From the NCBI GenBank assembly GCA_963788505.1, contig CAWBGY010000009.1:806001-870000 (forward strand): a stretch of 64,000 bases of DNA. The letters are read 5' to 3'. The position numbers were made by a program, and so were the translations under genes. This DNA is from JAIQFF01 sp963788505. GTDB taxonomy: Bacteria; Acidobacteriota; Terriglobia; Terriglobales; Acidobacteriaceae. The notes beneath the pieces are model-generated. The model did not search any database and was not told the origin of the DNA. It saw only the letters and a list, made by a program, of their open reading frames with translations. Position 1 is the stretch's first letter. Every line of letters begins with the position of its first letter. Below, piece by piece: positions 15,527-24,207 of this stretch.

Positions 15527-18352
15527 GTGGAACAAGAACTTTGGCAAAAAGTCGAAGAGCTCTTCCACGCCGCGTTGGAGCGGACGCCGGATGCGCGGCA
15601 AACTTTTCTCGATGGGAATTGCGGCGTAAACACCGAACTGCGACGTCAGGTCGAGCTACTCCTGGCAAAGGAAGCGCAAGCCGGGAGTTTTCTGGAAATA
15701 CCCGCAATCGAGGACATGGCGGTCACGCTGACGGCCGCGGGGTCCCTGCTTGGCCGGCAATTCGGACCCTATCACATCGTGTCTCCGTTAGGTGCCGGCG
15801 GCATGGGCGAGGTATATCGGGCACACGATAGTAAGCTCGGTCGCGATGTCGCCATTAAGACATTGCCGCAAGAGTTCGCGCGCGACCCGGATCGGCTCTC
15901 TCGCCTCCGCCGCGAAGCGCGTACGCTAGCTTCCCTGAACCACCCCAACATTGCCGCGATTTATGGACTGGAGGAGTCCGAGGAAGCGGATTACCTGGTC
16001 TTGGAACTGGTGGAAGGAGAAACGCTGCGTGGTCCGCTGCCGGTTCAAACCGCGCTCGACCGCGCATGCCAAGTGGCGGCGGCACTGGAAGCCGCGCATG
16101 ACAAAGGAATTATTCACCGCGACCTGAAACCAGCCAATGTAAAGGTCACGCCCCAGGGGAGGGTGAAAGTACTGGATTTCGGTTTGGCGAAAGCGATCTG
16201 GGGACCGGAGGGGAACCAGGACCTCTCGCAGTTGGCAAACGCGACTAGCGTGGAGTCTGTCGCCGGGCAGATTGTCGGTACGCCTGGCTACATGAGTCCG
16301 GAGCAAGCGCGCGGAAGAGACGTCGACAAACGGACTGACATCTGGGCCTTCGGATGTCTGTTGTACGAGTTGCTCACGGGCAAGCGTGCCTTTCCCGGCG
16401 AGACTCTACAGGACACAATTACGGCCGTGCTGGAACTCGAGCCGAACTGGCAGGCTCTACCCGCGAAAACCCCCGCACAAGTCCGCGAACTGCTGCGGCA
16501 GTGTCTTCAGAAGGATGTCGGCCGCCGCCTGTGCAACATCGCGGACGGGCGCCGAACCATCGAGAAGGCGCAGCGGGGATGGAACCGCTGGCGAGTCGCC
16601 GCGATTGCAGCAGCGGCGCTAGCCATGCTTGCTATTGGCGCTAACTTGTGGCTGCGTGGTGCTTCAGCAAGACGCTCGGCGCCGGTGACATCACCGTCCG
16701 AGTACATCCAGCTAACAAACTTCACCGACTCGGTCGTGGCCCCCAGCTTGTCGCCGGATGGGCGAATGGTTACATTCAAGCGCGGGGAGGATGCTTTCTT
16801 CAGCACCGGCCAGATCTACGTCATGGCGCTGCCGAATGGTGAACCGGTGCGACTCACCAACGACGTCGACCGCAAGTACGCTCCGGTGTTTGCACCGGAC
16901 GGCTCACGGATCGCATATACAGACTTTAACGTCTCCCACGGTTCCTTTGCGTGGGACACCTGGACTGTTCCGGTAATCGGGGGCCAGCCGACGCGACTTC
17001 TGCCCAACGCCTCTGCTCTCACCTGGGTCAGCGGTCAGCAGGTCCTGTTCTCAGAGATCAAGGCCGGCGTTCAAACGGGAATCGTATCGACTACAGAGAG
17101 CCGAGCGAATCGGCGAGAGATCTACTTCCCGGCGAACGAGGACGACATGGCGCACTATTCGTATGCATCACCGGACCGTCGGTGGGTTCTCGTCGTCGAA
17201 ATGGACCAAACGCACGCATTTCATCAACCGTGCCGCCTGGTACCGTTTGACGGCAGCGCTGCGGGCCGCCAGGTGGGGCCTCGAGCCACCTGCACGTCAG
17301 CCGCCTGGTCTCCGGACGGAAAGTGGATGTACTTTGGCGAGACGGTTGGTCGCAGCTCACACCTCTGGCGCCAGAAGTTCCCTGATGGAGCACCGGAGCA
17401 GATAACCTTCGGTCCGAGCGGGGAGGAGGGCATCGCGCTGGCGCCGGATGGCCGGTCGCTGGTGACATCTGTCGGGACACGCCGGAGCGCACTCTGGATT
17501 CACGATGCGGGCGGAGAGCGGGCCATCTCGTCGGAAGGCTACGCTGTCGCTCCCCACCTTTCCCGGGATGGCAGACGCATTTTCTATCTCCTCGCGCGGG
17601 ACCTTACGTTGGGAGGATTGGGCTGGGTGACCTCGTCAGGCGAATTGTGCTCTTTGGAGATGGGGTCCGGAAGGACCGAGAGGGTGCTTCCCGGAGTATC
17701 GGTCGCGGATTACGATATTTCGCGCGACGAGAAGGAAGTGGCTTTCACGACGGCGGAGGACAGTGGAGAGAGGAATATCTGGTTGGCAGGCCTCGATCAC
17801 CGCTCGCCACCCCGTCGAGTCGCAGAAGCTGGAGATCAAGTGTCCTTCGGCGCCGACAGAGATCTCATCTTTCGGTCGCTGGAGGAGAAAACTAATGGGC
17901 TGGTCCGGATCAAGAAGGACGGTCGGGTACGAGATCGAATAACCACCTTGCCAGTCCTGGAAAAGTTAACCGTTTCGCCCGATGGGAATTGGGTACTCAT
18001 ATTCTCACCAGGGACTAAGGCGGATATTGGACCTGCAATGCTTGCCGTGCCCATCCGTGGAGGCGCTCCGCAGAAAATCTGCTACCTAGTCTGCTGGTCA
18101 GGGTGGTCTCCCGACGGGAGATTTTTCTATGTGGGAATCCCCGGAGGAAAGGCGTTCTTAATTCCTGTGCCTGCCGGGGAATCCCTGCCTAATTTGCCCG
18201 CTACTGGAATTACCTCGGCTACGAGTGTGGGTGAGTTACCGGGTGCCAAAGAGATCAAACATGAGTCCATCACGCCTGGGCCCGATTCCTCGGCATACGT
18301 CTTCACCAAGACTGAGCTGCAGCGCAATCTCTTCCGCATACCACTGCATTGA
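15527..18352 (+). CDS. Ser/Thr protein kinase with extracytoplasmic PD40 beta-propeller
   Basis: 941 residues from a GTG start. Residues 1-75 are the short helical leader common to these acidobacterial kinases (LWQKVEELFHAAL). The kinase domain spans about 80-340: GAGGMGEVYRA loop, VAIK lysine near 109, HRDLKPANVKV catalytic loop near 197, DFG near 218, PGYMSPEQARG activation segment. One membrane helix at about 348-368 (VAAIAAAALAMLAIGANLWL) leads to a PD40/TolB-like propeller of about 560 residues (LSPDGRMVTFKRGE, FAPDGSRIAYTDF, WSPDGKWMYFGE). The architecture suggests an outside propeller sensing a ligand or protein and a cytoplasmic Hanks-type kinase. A perfect small hairpin at 15461-15482 may be an operator. 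Confidence 0.93.
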   Translation: MEQELWQKVEELFHAALERTPDARQTFLDGNCGVNTELRRQVELLLAKEAQAGSFLEIPAIEDMAVTLTAAGSLLGRQFGPYHIVSPLGAGGMGEVYRAHDSKLGRDVAIKTLPQEFARDPDRLSRLRREARTLASLNHPNIAAIYGLEESEEADYLVLELVEGETLRGPLPVQTALDRACQVAAALEAAHDKGIIHRDLKPANVKVTPQGRVKVLDFGLAKAIWGPEGNQDLSQLANATSVESVAGQIVGTPGYMSPEQARGRDVDKRTDIWAFGCLLYELLTGKRAFPGETLQDTITAVLELEPNWQALPAKTPAQVRELLRQCLQKDVGRRLCNIADGRRTIEKAQRGWNRWRVAAIAAAALAMLAIGANLWLRGASARRSAPVTSPSEYIQLTNFTDSVVAPSLSPDGRMVTFKRGEDAFFSTGQIYVMALPNGEPVRLTNDVDRKYAPVFAPDGSRIAYTDFNVSHGSFAWDTWTVPVIGGQPTRLLPNASALTWVSGQQVLFSEIKAGVQTGIVSTTESRANRREIYFPANEDDMAHYSYASPDRRWVLVVEMDQTHAFHQPCRLVPFDGSAAGRQVGPRATCTSAAWSPDGKWMYFGETVGRSSHLWRQKFPDGAPEQITFGPSGEEGIALAPDGRSLVTSVGTRRSALWIHDAGGERAISSEGYAVAPHLSRDGRRIFYLLARDLTLGGLGWVTSSGELCSLEMGSGRTERVLPGVSVADYDISRDEKEVAFTTAEDSGERNIWLAGLDHRSPPRRVAEAGDQVSFGADRDLIFRSLEEKTNGLVRIKKDGRVRDRITTLPVLEKLTVSPDGNWVLIFSPGTKADIGPAMLAVPIRGGAPQKICYLVCWSGWSPDGRFFYVGIPGGKAFLIPVPAGESLPNLPATGITSATSVGELPGAKEIKHESITPGPDSSAYVFTKTELQRNLFRIPLH

Positions 18353-18780
18353 CCGTCGGTTAGTCACCGAGGTAACGGCCTCGGCCCCCCATACTTCCGA
18401 GATCAGTGGCAATTCTGGACGAGACCTTCCCACCGACCCCGGCATCCGGTTTCCGTAAGAAGTGGCTCGCCTGCCGCTGTGTTGGACGCCGTCCTGGTCC
18501 CTCCCCCAACGTCTCCGCATTCTGTCATGGTACGACCCAGAGCAATCTGTACCGGATCCCAGTCCCGGGAGTCTCGCAACCCGCAACCGCGACTAGTGAC
18601 CAGCCAAGCAAACAGGTCGTTCGACAGTTTTGAAATCCCGGAAAGATGACCATGCCCGCTACGGCCGAGAAACCTGGCCCTACTCGATGGGCCAACTGAT
18701 CCAAAGGGTAAAACGTTAGAAACCCCGTTCAACCGAAAGCCGAACGGGGCGGGTTGGTGTTATAGAGGCTTGCCAGAGTC
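18353..18780. other. Spacer after the kinase gene
   Basis: 428 bases without a gene. A small hairpin CCGAGG/CCTCGG lies 15 bases after the kinase stop but lacks a T-run. The far end holds the hairpin assigned as terminator of the minus-strand gene. Confidence 0.5.
18705..18749 (-). terminator. Terminator of the secreted-protein gene
   Basis: CCCCGTTC (18723-18730) pairs with GAACGGGG (18742-18749); read on the minus strand the stem is followed by TTTCTAACGTTTTACC, about 30 bases after the stop. Confidence 0.55.
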
Positions 18781-19287
18781 TTAGTCAGAACCTGCGCTAA
18801 CCGTGAGAGTGCCCTGGAAACACACGTCGCCGCCCGCACCATTCTGGGCGTTAACTATGCCGCAAGGGCTGATCACCTGGTATTCCCCACGCACTCGCGC
18901 GCCTTTCAGCGGTCCATCCGTGACCACCCCGTTGATTACGGCCGTGCCTTTCAGGTTGTTTTGAGTTATGAAGTTGTGCGCAGTAAACTTGAAGGCCCCG
19001 CCGTTGATGTGGTAAAGGGCCTCGAGCTTACTAGTGGTTGCTGTGTTTTCGGCGTTAAGAATCTCCCCGGCAAAGAGACCGCCGCCGACATCTCCACTAA
19101 CGATGCCCGCCATGTTTGGAAAGTCAGTTATCCATTTCGTGAAGATGACTTCGACGTGACCACGAAATTTGTCTTGTTTCTCGGCTGTTTCACGCGGGCC
19201 ACCAGCCAGGGCGGGTGAGACATTCAGCAAAAGCAGCATCGCTATCACAAATGAGGCGAAGAGGGTCTGAGTACGAATGTTTTTCAT
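18781..19287 (-). CDS. Small secreted protein of unknown function
   Basis: 168 residues from ATG 19287, preceded by a strong AAAGGAG at seven bases; the open frame continues upstream but without coding character. A clear Sec signal peptide (TLFASFVIAMLLLLNVSPALA) ends near residue 28. The mature part has strand-like repeats (GLFAGEILNAENTATTSKLE, HINGGAFKFTAHNFITQNN, LKGTAVINGVVTDGPLKGAR), consistent with a beta-barrel or beta-sandwich fold; two Cys near the end (SPCGIVN, GDVCFQG) could pair. I do not recognise the family. It diverges from the ECF sigma gene, so shared control is possible. Confidence 0.75.
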   Translation of the reverse strand: MKNIRTQTLFASFVIAMLLLLNVSPALAGGPRETAEKQDKFRGHVEVIFTKWITDFPNMAGIVSGDVGGGLFAGEILNAENTATTSKLEALYHINGGAFKFTAHNFITQNNLKGTAVINGVVTDGPLKGARVRGEYQVISPCGIVNAQNGAGGDVCFQGTLTVSAGSD

Positions 19288-19482
19288 AAATCTCCTTTTA
19301 ACTAACGGTTGCGGCAGCACTGGGAGAAAGAAACTGCCTGGGTACACAGCAGGCAACTGCTGAGCGTTGAAGCAACTTCGCGGGTCAGAAGTCGAGTAAG
19401 TTCCTCCTGCCTTGTATTCCGGGAACAGGCGGGAAAAAGGGTCATCCACGCCAATGTTTTTTGTGGTAAGTTCGGCACCGCC

Positions 19483-20070
19483 ATGACGGTCGAGCGTCCG
19501 CCGGACATTAGCGGTTTGATTGCCGCCTGGGGCGAAGGCGATGAACAGGCGCTCGACCGGCTCCTGCCCCTGATCTATCCCGAACTCCGTCGAATCGCCA
19601 GGCGGCATATGGCACGCTGCCAGGCCGGCCACACCCTGGAGTCGGCCGCCTTGGCCAATGAGGCTTACCTCAAATTGGTTCGCGCGGGAGGTGTCCACTG
19701 CGAAAACCGCGTGCATTTCCTCGCTCTGTGCTCGCAAATCATCCGTCGAATTCTCGTGGACCACGCGCGCACCCGCGGCTACGCCAAGCGAGGCGGAGGC
19801 GCCGTACAAGTTCCTTTGGATGAGGGAGTGGTTGCGGCTAAAGCCCGTCAAGTGGACGTTCTCGCGCTGGATAGGGCGCTGGCCTCATTGTCCAAGTTCG
19901 ATCCACGCAAAGGGCGGGTGGTTGAGTTGCGTTACTTCGGCGGACTGAGTGTTGAGGAAACCGCGGATGTTCTGGGAATTTCGCCGGAGACGACCAAGCG
20001 CGATTGGAAGATGGCCAAGACCTGGTTGTTTGCTGAGCTCTCCGGAGAGAAAAGACGCCCTGGCTCGTAG
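19483..20070 (+). CDS. ECF-type RNA polymerase sigma factor
   Basis: 195 residues from ATG 19483; the frame is open to 19309 but the added residues are not conserved in type. Region 2 is at about 10-80 (LIAAWGEGDEQALDRLLPLI, YPELRRIARRHM, TLESAALANEAYLKLV), with the RRILVDHARTRGYAKRGGG segment typical of the ECF subfamily that accompanies Ser/Thr kinases in Acidobacteriota and Planctomycetota. Region 4 (FDPRKGRVVELRYFGGLSVE, VLGISPETTKRDWKMAKTWL) binds the -35 element. No anti-sigma gene follows. A kinase is expected next to such factors; the nearest one here ends 1.1 kb upstream. Confidence 0.92.
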   Translation: MTVERPPDISGLIAAWGEGDEQALDRLLPLIYPELRRIARRHMARCQAGHTLESAALANEAYLKLVRAGGVHCENRVHFLALCSQIIRRILVDHARTRGYAKRGGGAVQVPLDEGVVAAKARQVDVLALDRALASLSKFDPRKGRVVELRYFGGLSVEETADVLGISPETTKRDWKMAKTWLFAELSGEKRRPGS

Positions 20071-20486
20071 CCGACCGGACTGGCAAACCGCCGATCAGAG
20101 AGTTATTTCCACTCGATCAGGAGGGCCCTATGTAACGCTGGTCGTAATCGTCGGCAAGCAGGAACTATTCCAAATGGGCACAAGCGGATCAGTACTGACA
20201 AGTCGGCTAGTGTTTATTAGGGAGGGATGTGACGGCTGCGAATTCACGGAAGGATCTCCGTGGCGCGGGCCAGAAGTCGGCTTCTGGGAGATTGCACATT
20301 GATCTCGCCCAAGCCCGTTTCTCGATAGCTTCCGGTTGGCCGACCATCCGGGAGTCAATGAATTCAGTACACCTTCCGCGTTTATATTCACCAATCGGCG
20401 TTAGACTTTGCGAATCTGCTTCAGACGCCATACGACTGTTGTCCGGCGTAGAATGTACGGCACGCGATTTGAGGAGAAATCCCTCG

Positions 20487-20524
20487 CGGGTGGCCCACTC
20501 AAGCCCGTTTTTGGCTTGAGTGGG
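20487..20524 (+). repeat. Hairpin repeat CCCACTCAAGCC, copy 1
   Basis: CGGGTGG then a perfect 12-base stem CCCACTCAAGCC/GGCTTGAGTGGG with loop CGTTTTT. Copy 2 lies inverted at 20707. Confidence 0.85.
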
Positions 20525-20628
20525 AGCAGTTCTACTGCGGGACGGAGTCTTTCTTCCGCTCGTTCGCGTTTCTTGCCGTCCATTCTGACTCGATCTCCAT
20601 TCGTCCGATGCAAACGTTAGACTCAAGG

Positions 20629-20684
20629 TCCCTCCACTCCGCAGATCACCGCTTTCGCGGTGATCTGTTCCGGTCGGGATGACA
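20629..20684. repeat. Dispersed palindromic element with variable hairpin
   Basis: GGTCCCTCCACTCCGC, hairpin AGATCACCGC TTTC GCGGTGATCT, then GTCGGGATGACAG. The outer ends match those at 14865, 31603, 31729 and 51991. Confidence 0.75.
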
Positions 20685-20706
20685 GAATTGGGGAGATCTG
20701 GACAAC

Positions 20707-20744
20707 CCCACTCAAGCCAAAACCGGGCTTGAGTGGGCCACCCG
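20707..20744 (-). repeat. Hairpin repeat CCCACTCAAGCC, copy 2 (inverted)
   Basis: CCCACTCAAGCC, loop of seven bases, GGCTTGAGTGGG, then CCACCCG: the reverse complement of copy 1 including its GGGTGG flank. Confidence 0.85.
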
Positions 20745-20804
20745 ACCCGACCGGGCCCGCCGTCCGCCATGACCTTTGCGCCGCCCACTTGCTAAACTCC
20801 GAAC

Positions 20805-21899
20805 ATGGACTATGGAGCCCGCCAACTGCGTCTGCGAAAGACGCTGTCCACGCATCGGCTGGACGCACTGCTAATTACTCATCTTCCCAACCTTCGCTAT
20901 CTTTGCGGATTCACCGGCAGCGCCGGAGTCCTACTGGTCACAGTCACCCACAGCGTCTTTTTCACCGACGGCCGTTATACAGACCAGGCCCGAGCCGAAG
21001 TGCAGGCTGCCCGGATCGTGATCGCCCGCAAAGGACCGCTCGCCGCTGCCGCCGCGTGGCTGTCTGCGCAGCAAAAGAAAGGCCGTCGATCTCCCTCAAA
21101 GATTGGGATTGAAGGCGAGCACATGACGGTCGCGGGGCGATCCCGGCTCGCCGCCGCGTTGCCTTCAGGCTTCCTTCTGCGTGAAGCCCCAGCCCTGATC
21201 GAGCAGGCCCGGATGGTGAAGGATGAGGAAGAGATCGCATGCCTCCGATCCGCGGTGACCCTGGGCTCCAGCCTGTTTGACCGCGTCCTGGAAACGATTC
21301 GTCCCGGCGTCCGCGAAACCGAAGTGGCGGCCGAAATGGAATATGCTGCCCGTCACGCCGGGGCGGAGGCAATGTCGTTCGAGACCATCATTGCTTCCGG
21401 AAAGCGCTCGGCGTTGCCCCATGGCCGGGCGTCGCAAGCCGCCATCCCCGCCCAGGGATTCGTGGTCTGCGATTTCGGTGTTATACTTTCGGGTTATTGT
21501 TCCGATATGACCCGCACCGTATACGTGGGTCGCCCCTCTGCGGAGGCCCGCGGAGTTTACCAGGCAGTGCAGCAGGCGCAGCAGGCAGCGGTAGACGCCG
21601 TGAGGCCGGGTATCAGCGTGGCCGAGGTCGACCGCGCTGCCCGCAAGTCATTACAAAAAAGCGGTTTAGCGAAATATTTCACGCATTCGACCGGTCACGG
21701 CGTAGGCTTGGAAATCCACGAGGCGCCGCGCGTGGCCGCTGGGCAGTCTGAAGTCCTGCTACCGGGTATGGTGATCACCATCGAACCCGGAGTTTACGTT
21801 CCCGGCAAGTGGGGTGTGCGCATCGAAGACATGGTCGTGGTTACCGAACACGGATGCCAGGTCTTGACGCCCACCAGCAAGGAACTTGTCTCGATTTGA
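20805..21899 (+). CDS. M24 family Xaa-Pro aminopeptidase
   Basis: 364 residues. The N-terminal creatinase-like domain (about 1-130: LDALLITHLPNLRYLCGFTG, VFFTDGRYTDQA) is followed by the pita-bread catalytic domain. All five metal ligands are visible: Asp in CDFGVIL, Asp in GYCSDMTRTVYVG, His in STGHGVGLEIHE, Glu in ITIEPGVY and Glu in GVRIEDMV. The enzyme removes N-terminal residues ahead of proline and is cytoplasmic, using two Mn2+ or Co2+ ions. It is followed by accB after about 110 bases; this order (peptidase, accB, accC) recurs in many bacteria, usually with efp between. Confidence 0.93.
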   Translation: MDYGARQLRLRKTLSTHRLDALLITHLPNLRYLCGFTGSAGVLLVTVTHSVFFTDGRYTDQARAEVQAARIVIARKGPLAAAAAWLSAQQKKGRRSPSKIGIEGEHMTVAGRSRLAAALPSGFLLREAPALIEQARMVKDEEEIACLRSAVTLGSSLFDRVLETIRPGVRETEVAAEMEYAARHAGAEAMSFETIIASGKRSALPHGRASQAAIPAQGFVVCDFGVILSGYCSDMTRTVYVGRPSAEARGVYQAVQQAQQAAVDAVRPGISVAEVDRAARKSLQKSGLAKYFTHSTGHGVGLEIHEAPRVAAGQSEVLLPGMVITIEPGVYVPGKWGVRIEDMVVVTEHGCQVLTPTSKELVSI

Positions 21900-22012
21900 A
21901 AATGACCGTCGTCTCCGGACGTCAGGAGATGCTCCGGCAGTAAGTTGTGCCTTTCCGGCGGGCGCACAAGAAGCAGAAGTCGGTCCCACCGTACGATGAA
22001 CCAGCGCATACG

Positions 22013-22510
22013 ATGAATCAGAAAGAGCTGAAAGAACTCATCGAGTTCTTAATTGAGAAAGACATCGCCGAGTTTGAACTGGAGCGCGGCGATGTCAAAG
22101 TGCGGATCAAGCGCGGGAGCGAGGCCTCGACCTCGGCCTCGGACGCGCGCTTCTTTACCGTGCACGCGGCGCCGCCTCCGGCTCCCGAGCTCGGCACCGC
22201 CCCGGTGTCAGCGACCGTGAACGCGCCACCGGCCGTCCCCGAGAAACCGCCTGCGCCCGAGGAAGGACTGCACATTGTGCGCTCTCCCATCGTCGGCACT
22301 TTCTACGAGTCGCCGTCTCCCGGATCTCCGCCTTTTGTAAAGCCCGGAGACCCGGTTGAAGCGGGCCAGATCCTGTGCATCGTGGAAGCCATGAAGTTGA
22401 TGAATGAAATTGAGTCCGATGTGGCGGGAGAGATCGTAAAGAAGCTGGTTGCGAACAATGCACCGATCGAATACGGGCAGGAGCTGTTCGCCATCCGCCC
22501 GCGGAAATAA
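22013..22510 (+). CDS. accB: Acetyl-CoA carboxylase biotin carboxyl carrier protein
   Basis: 165 residues from ATG 22013 (the frame is open to a GTG at 21947). The N-terminal helix MNQKELKELIEFLIEKDIAE and the VKVRIKRG strand are typical of AccB; a Pro/Ala-rich linker (about 45-85) leads to the biotinyl domain, with the biotin-accepting lysine in CIVEAMKLMNEIESD. It carries carboxybiotin from AccC to the carboxyltransferase AccAD in fatty-acid synthesis. accA and accD are not in the window. A 29-base-stem inverted repeat separates it from accC. Confidence 0.95.
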   Translation: MNQKELKELIEFLIEKDIAEFELERGDVKVRIKRGSEASTSASDARFFTVHAAPPPAPELGTAPVSATVNAPPAVPEKPPAPEEGLHIVRSPIVGTFYESPSPGSPPFVKPGDPVEAGQILCIVEAMKLMNEIESDVAGEIVKKLVANNAPIEYGQELFAIRPRK

Positions 22511-22531
22511 CCACGTGCGACAGCTGCCTTT

Positions 22532-22671
22532 TACCACGGAGACACAGAGACACGGAGAAAACCAACTACCTGGATAAAGACCTTCCGACGGTGATAGTCC
22601 GGAGGGGACGTGCACATGGTACTTTGTGAATGTTTTTTTGCGTTTCTCCGTGTCTCTGTGCCTCCGTGGTA
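22532..22671. repeat. Long inverted repeat between accB and accC (29-base arms)
   Basis: Left arm 22532-22560 reads taccacggagacacagag then acacggagaaa; right arm 22643-22671 is its reverse complement with one mismatch; the loop is 82 bases. The arm itself is made of repeated GAGACAC-like words. A transcript running from accB into accC would carry this stem. Confidence 0.9.
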
Positions 22672-22696
22672 GGTTCTTCGCCGCACCATCTAGCGC

Positions 22697-24052
22697 ATGT
22701 TCAAGAAAATCCTGATCGCAAACCGAGGAGAGATTGCCCTACGGGTCATCTGTGCCTGTAAAGAGCTGGGTATCCGCACCGTGGCCATTTACAGCGAGGC
22801 CGACCGCCACTCCCTGCCCGTGCGTTTTGCGGACGAGGCGATTTGCATCGGCCCGCCGCAGTTGGCGCAGAGCTATCTCAACATCCCTTCGGTGATCAGC
22901 GCGGCGGAAATCGCCAACGTGGACGCCATCCATCCCGGCTACGGCCTGCTCGCGGAAAATGCCAACTTCGCGGAAGTCGCCGAGACCTGCAATATCAAGT
23001 TCATTGGCCCGCCGCCCGAAGTCACCCGGCTGATGGGCGAAAAGGAAAAAGCGCGGGCGGCGATGAAGCGGGCGGGAGTTCCCATTCTCCCCGGCTCGGA
23101 CGGAATTCTGGCCAGCGATGGCGAAGCCATGGAGTGGGCCCGCCAGGTCGGCTTTCCCGTGATCATCAAGGCCTCGGCCGGCGGGGGCGGGCGCGGCATG
23201 CGCATTGTGCGCAGCGAAGAAGAGCTGCCTGGGCTGTTCAAAGCGGCGTCGTCCGAGGCGGCGGCGTCATTCGGCAATGGCGATCTCTACATGGAAAAAT
23301 TCGTGGAGCGGCCGCGCCACATTGAATTCCAGGTCCTGGCCGACCAGTACGGCAACGTGGCCAGTCTGGGGGAACGCGAATGCTCCATCCAGCGCCGCCA
23401 CCAGAAGCTGTTGGAGGAGTCGCCATCCACCCAGGTTTCTCCCGAACTGCGCGACCAGATCGGACAAGTGCTGTGCAAGACCCTTTCCGACGTGGGCTAC
23501 GTGAACGCGGGCACCATCGAATTTCTGATGGACGAAGACCGCAAGCTCTATTTCATCGAGATGAACACGCGCATCCAGGTCGAGCATCCGGTCACGGAAA
23601 TGGTCACGGACGTGGACCTGGTGAAGAGCCAGATCCTGCTGGCCGCGGGCGAGCGCCTGGAGAATGTTCTGCACGGGCCGATCGTGCACCGCGGACACGC
23701 CATCGAATGCCGCATCAATGCCGAGCATCCCGAGAAGTTCACCCCCTCGGCGGGCAGGATTACGACTTTCAATCCTCCTGGCGGCACCGGCGTGCGCATC
23801 GATACCGCCGCCTACGCCGAAGGCGTGATCCCGCCCTACTACGATTCCCTGATCGCGAAGCTGATTGTGCGCGGCAAGGACCGCGACGAAGCGGTTTCCC
23901 GCATGAGCCGTGCCTTGGAGATGTTCATCATCGAAGGCATCTTCACCACCATTCCACTACACCGCAGAATTCTGGCTGACGCCGATTTCCGAGCGGGCAA
24001 TGTAGACACTACGTTCATTGAAAGATTTCTGGCGAAGGGAAGCAAGCCCTGA
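22697..24052 (+). CDS. accC: Acetyl-CoA carboxylase biotin carboxylase subunit
   Basis: 451 residues, the full family length. Biotin carboxylase N-terminal domain (MFKKILIANRGEIALRV; DAIHPGYGLLAENANFAE), ATP-grasp domain with the glycine loop KASAGGGGRGMRIV, the carboxylase signature ECSIQRRHQKLLEESPS, the Mg-binding strand YFIEMNTRIQVEHPVTEM, and the C-terminal domain (GHAIECRINAEHPEKFTPSA). It carboxylates the biotin on AccB with ATP and bicarbonate. It is probably co-transcribed with accB, 186 bases upstream, although the intervening hairpin may attenuate this. Confidence 0.97.
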   Translation: MFKKILIANRGEIALRVICACKELGIRTVAIYSEADRHSLPVRFADEAICIGPPQLAQSYLNIPSVISAAEIANVDAIHPGYGLLAENANFAEVAETCNIKFIGPPPEVTRLMGEKEKARAAMKRAGVPILPGSDGILASDGEAMEWARQVGFPVIIKASAGGGGRGMRIVRSEEELPGLFKAASSEAAASFGNGDLYMEKFVERPRHIEFQVLADQYGNVASLGERECSIQRRHQKLLEESPSTQVSPELRDQIGQVLCKTLSDVGYVNAGTIEFLMDEDRKLYFIEMNTRIQVEHPVTEMVTDVDLVKSQILLAAGERLENVLHGPIVHRGHAIECRINAEHPEKFTPSAGRITTFNPPGGTGVRIDTAAYAEGVIPPYYDSLIAKLIVRGKDRDEAVSRMSRALEMFIIEGIFTTIPLHRRILADADFRAGNVDTTFIERFLAKGSKP

Positions 24053-24063
24053 GAAGAGAGAGT

Positions 24064-24200
24064 CTGTGTGTGGGGCGGGCCCCCTCGCCCGCCGCCTTTG
24101 CATTTGGTTTTGTTGTGGATGTTGATTGGTGTGAGACGGCTTAGTTTGGGTAAGCTCCAAGTCAAAGGCGCGGACAGGAGTGTCCGACCCACATACACAG
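24064..24200. repeat. MITE-like palindromic element between accC and thiE
   Basis: Outer ends ctgtgtgtggggcgg (24064) and its imperfect reverse complement ending acatacacag (24200) enclose two smaller hairpins: GGCGGG-type at 24069-24094 and CGGACA GGAG TGTCCG at 24171-24186. The second hairpin recurs at 63528-63547. Confidence 0.65.
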
Positions 24201-24207
24201 ACCCGCG

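Larger units (their letters stand above)
20071..20804. other. Repeat-rich spacer between ECF sigma and M24 peptidase
   Basis: 734 bases with no convincing gene. It contains a strong AGGAGG followed by ATG TAA (20121-20135), a hairpin CCAGAAG/CTTCTGG near 20270, two inverted copies of a 12-base-stem hairpin (20494-20524 and 20707-20737) and a dispersed palindromic element (20629-20684). Confidence 0.6.

Noticed and set aside
16648..18352. Various frames overlapping the PD40 half of the kinase gene
   Set aside because: They are out-of-frame shadows of a high-GC gene with no motif of their own.
24053..24207. TPP riboswitch upstream of thiE
   Set aside because: The spacer is filled by a palindromic repeat and the conserved CUGAGA / thi-box pattern is not present.
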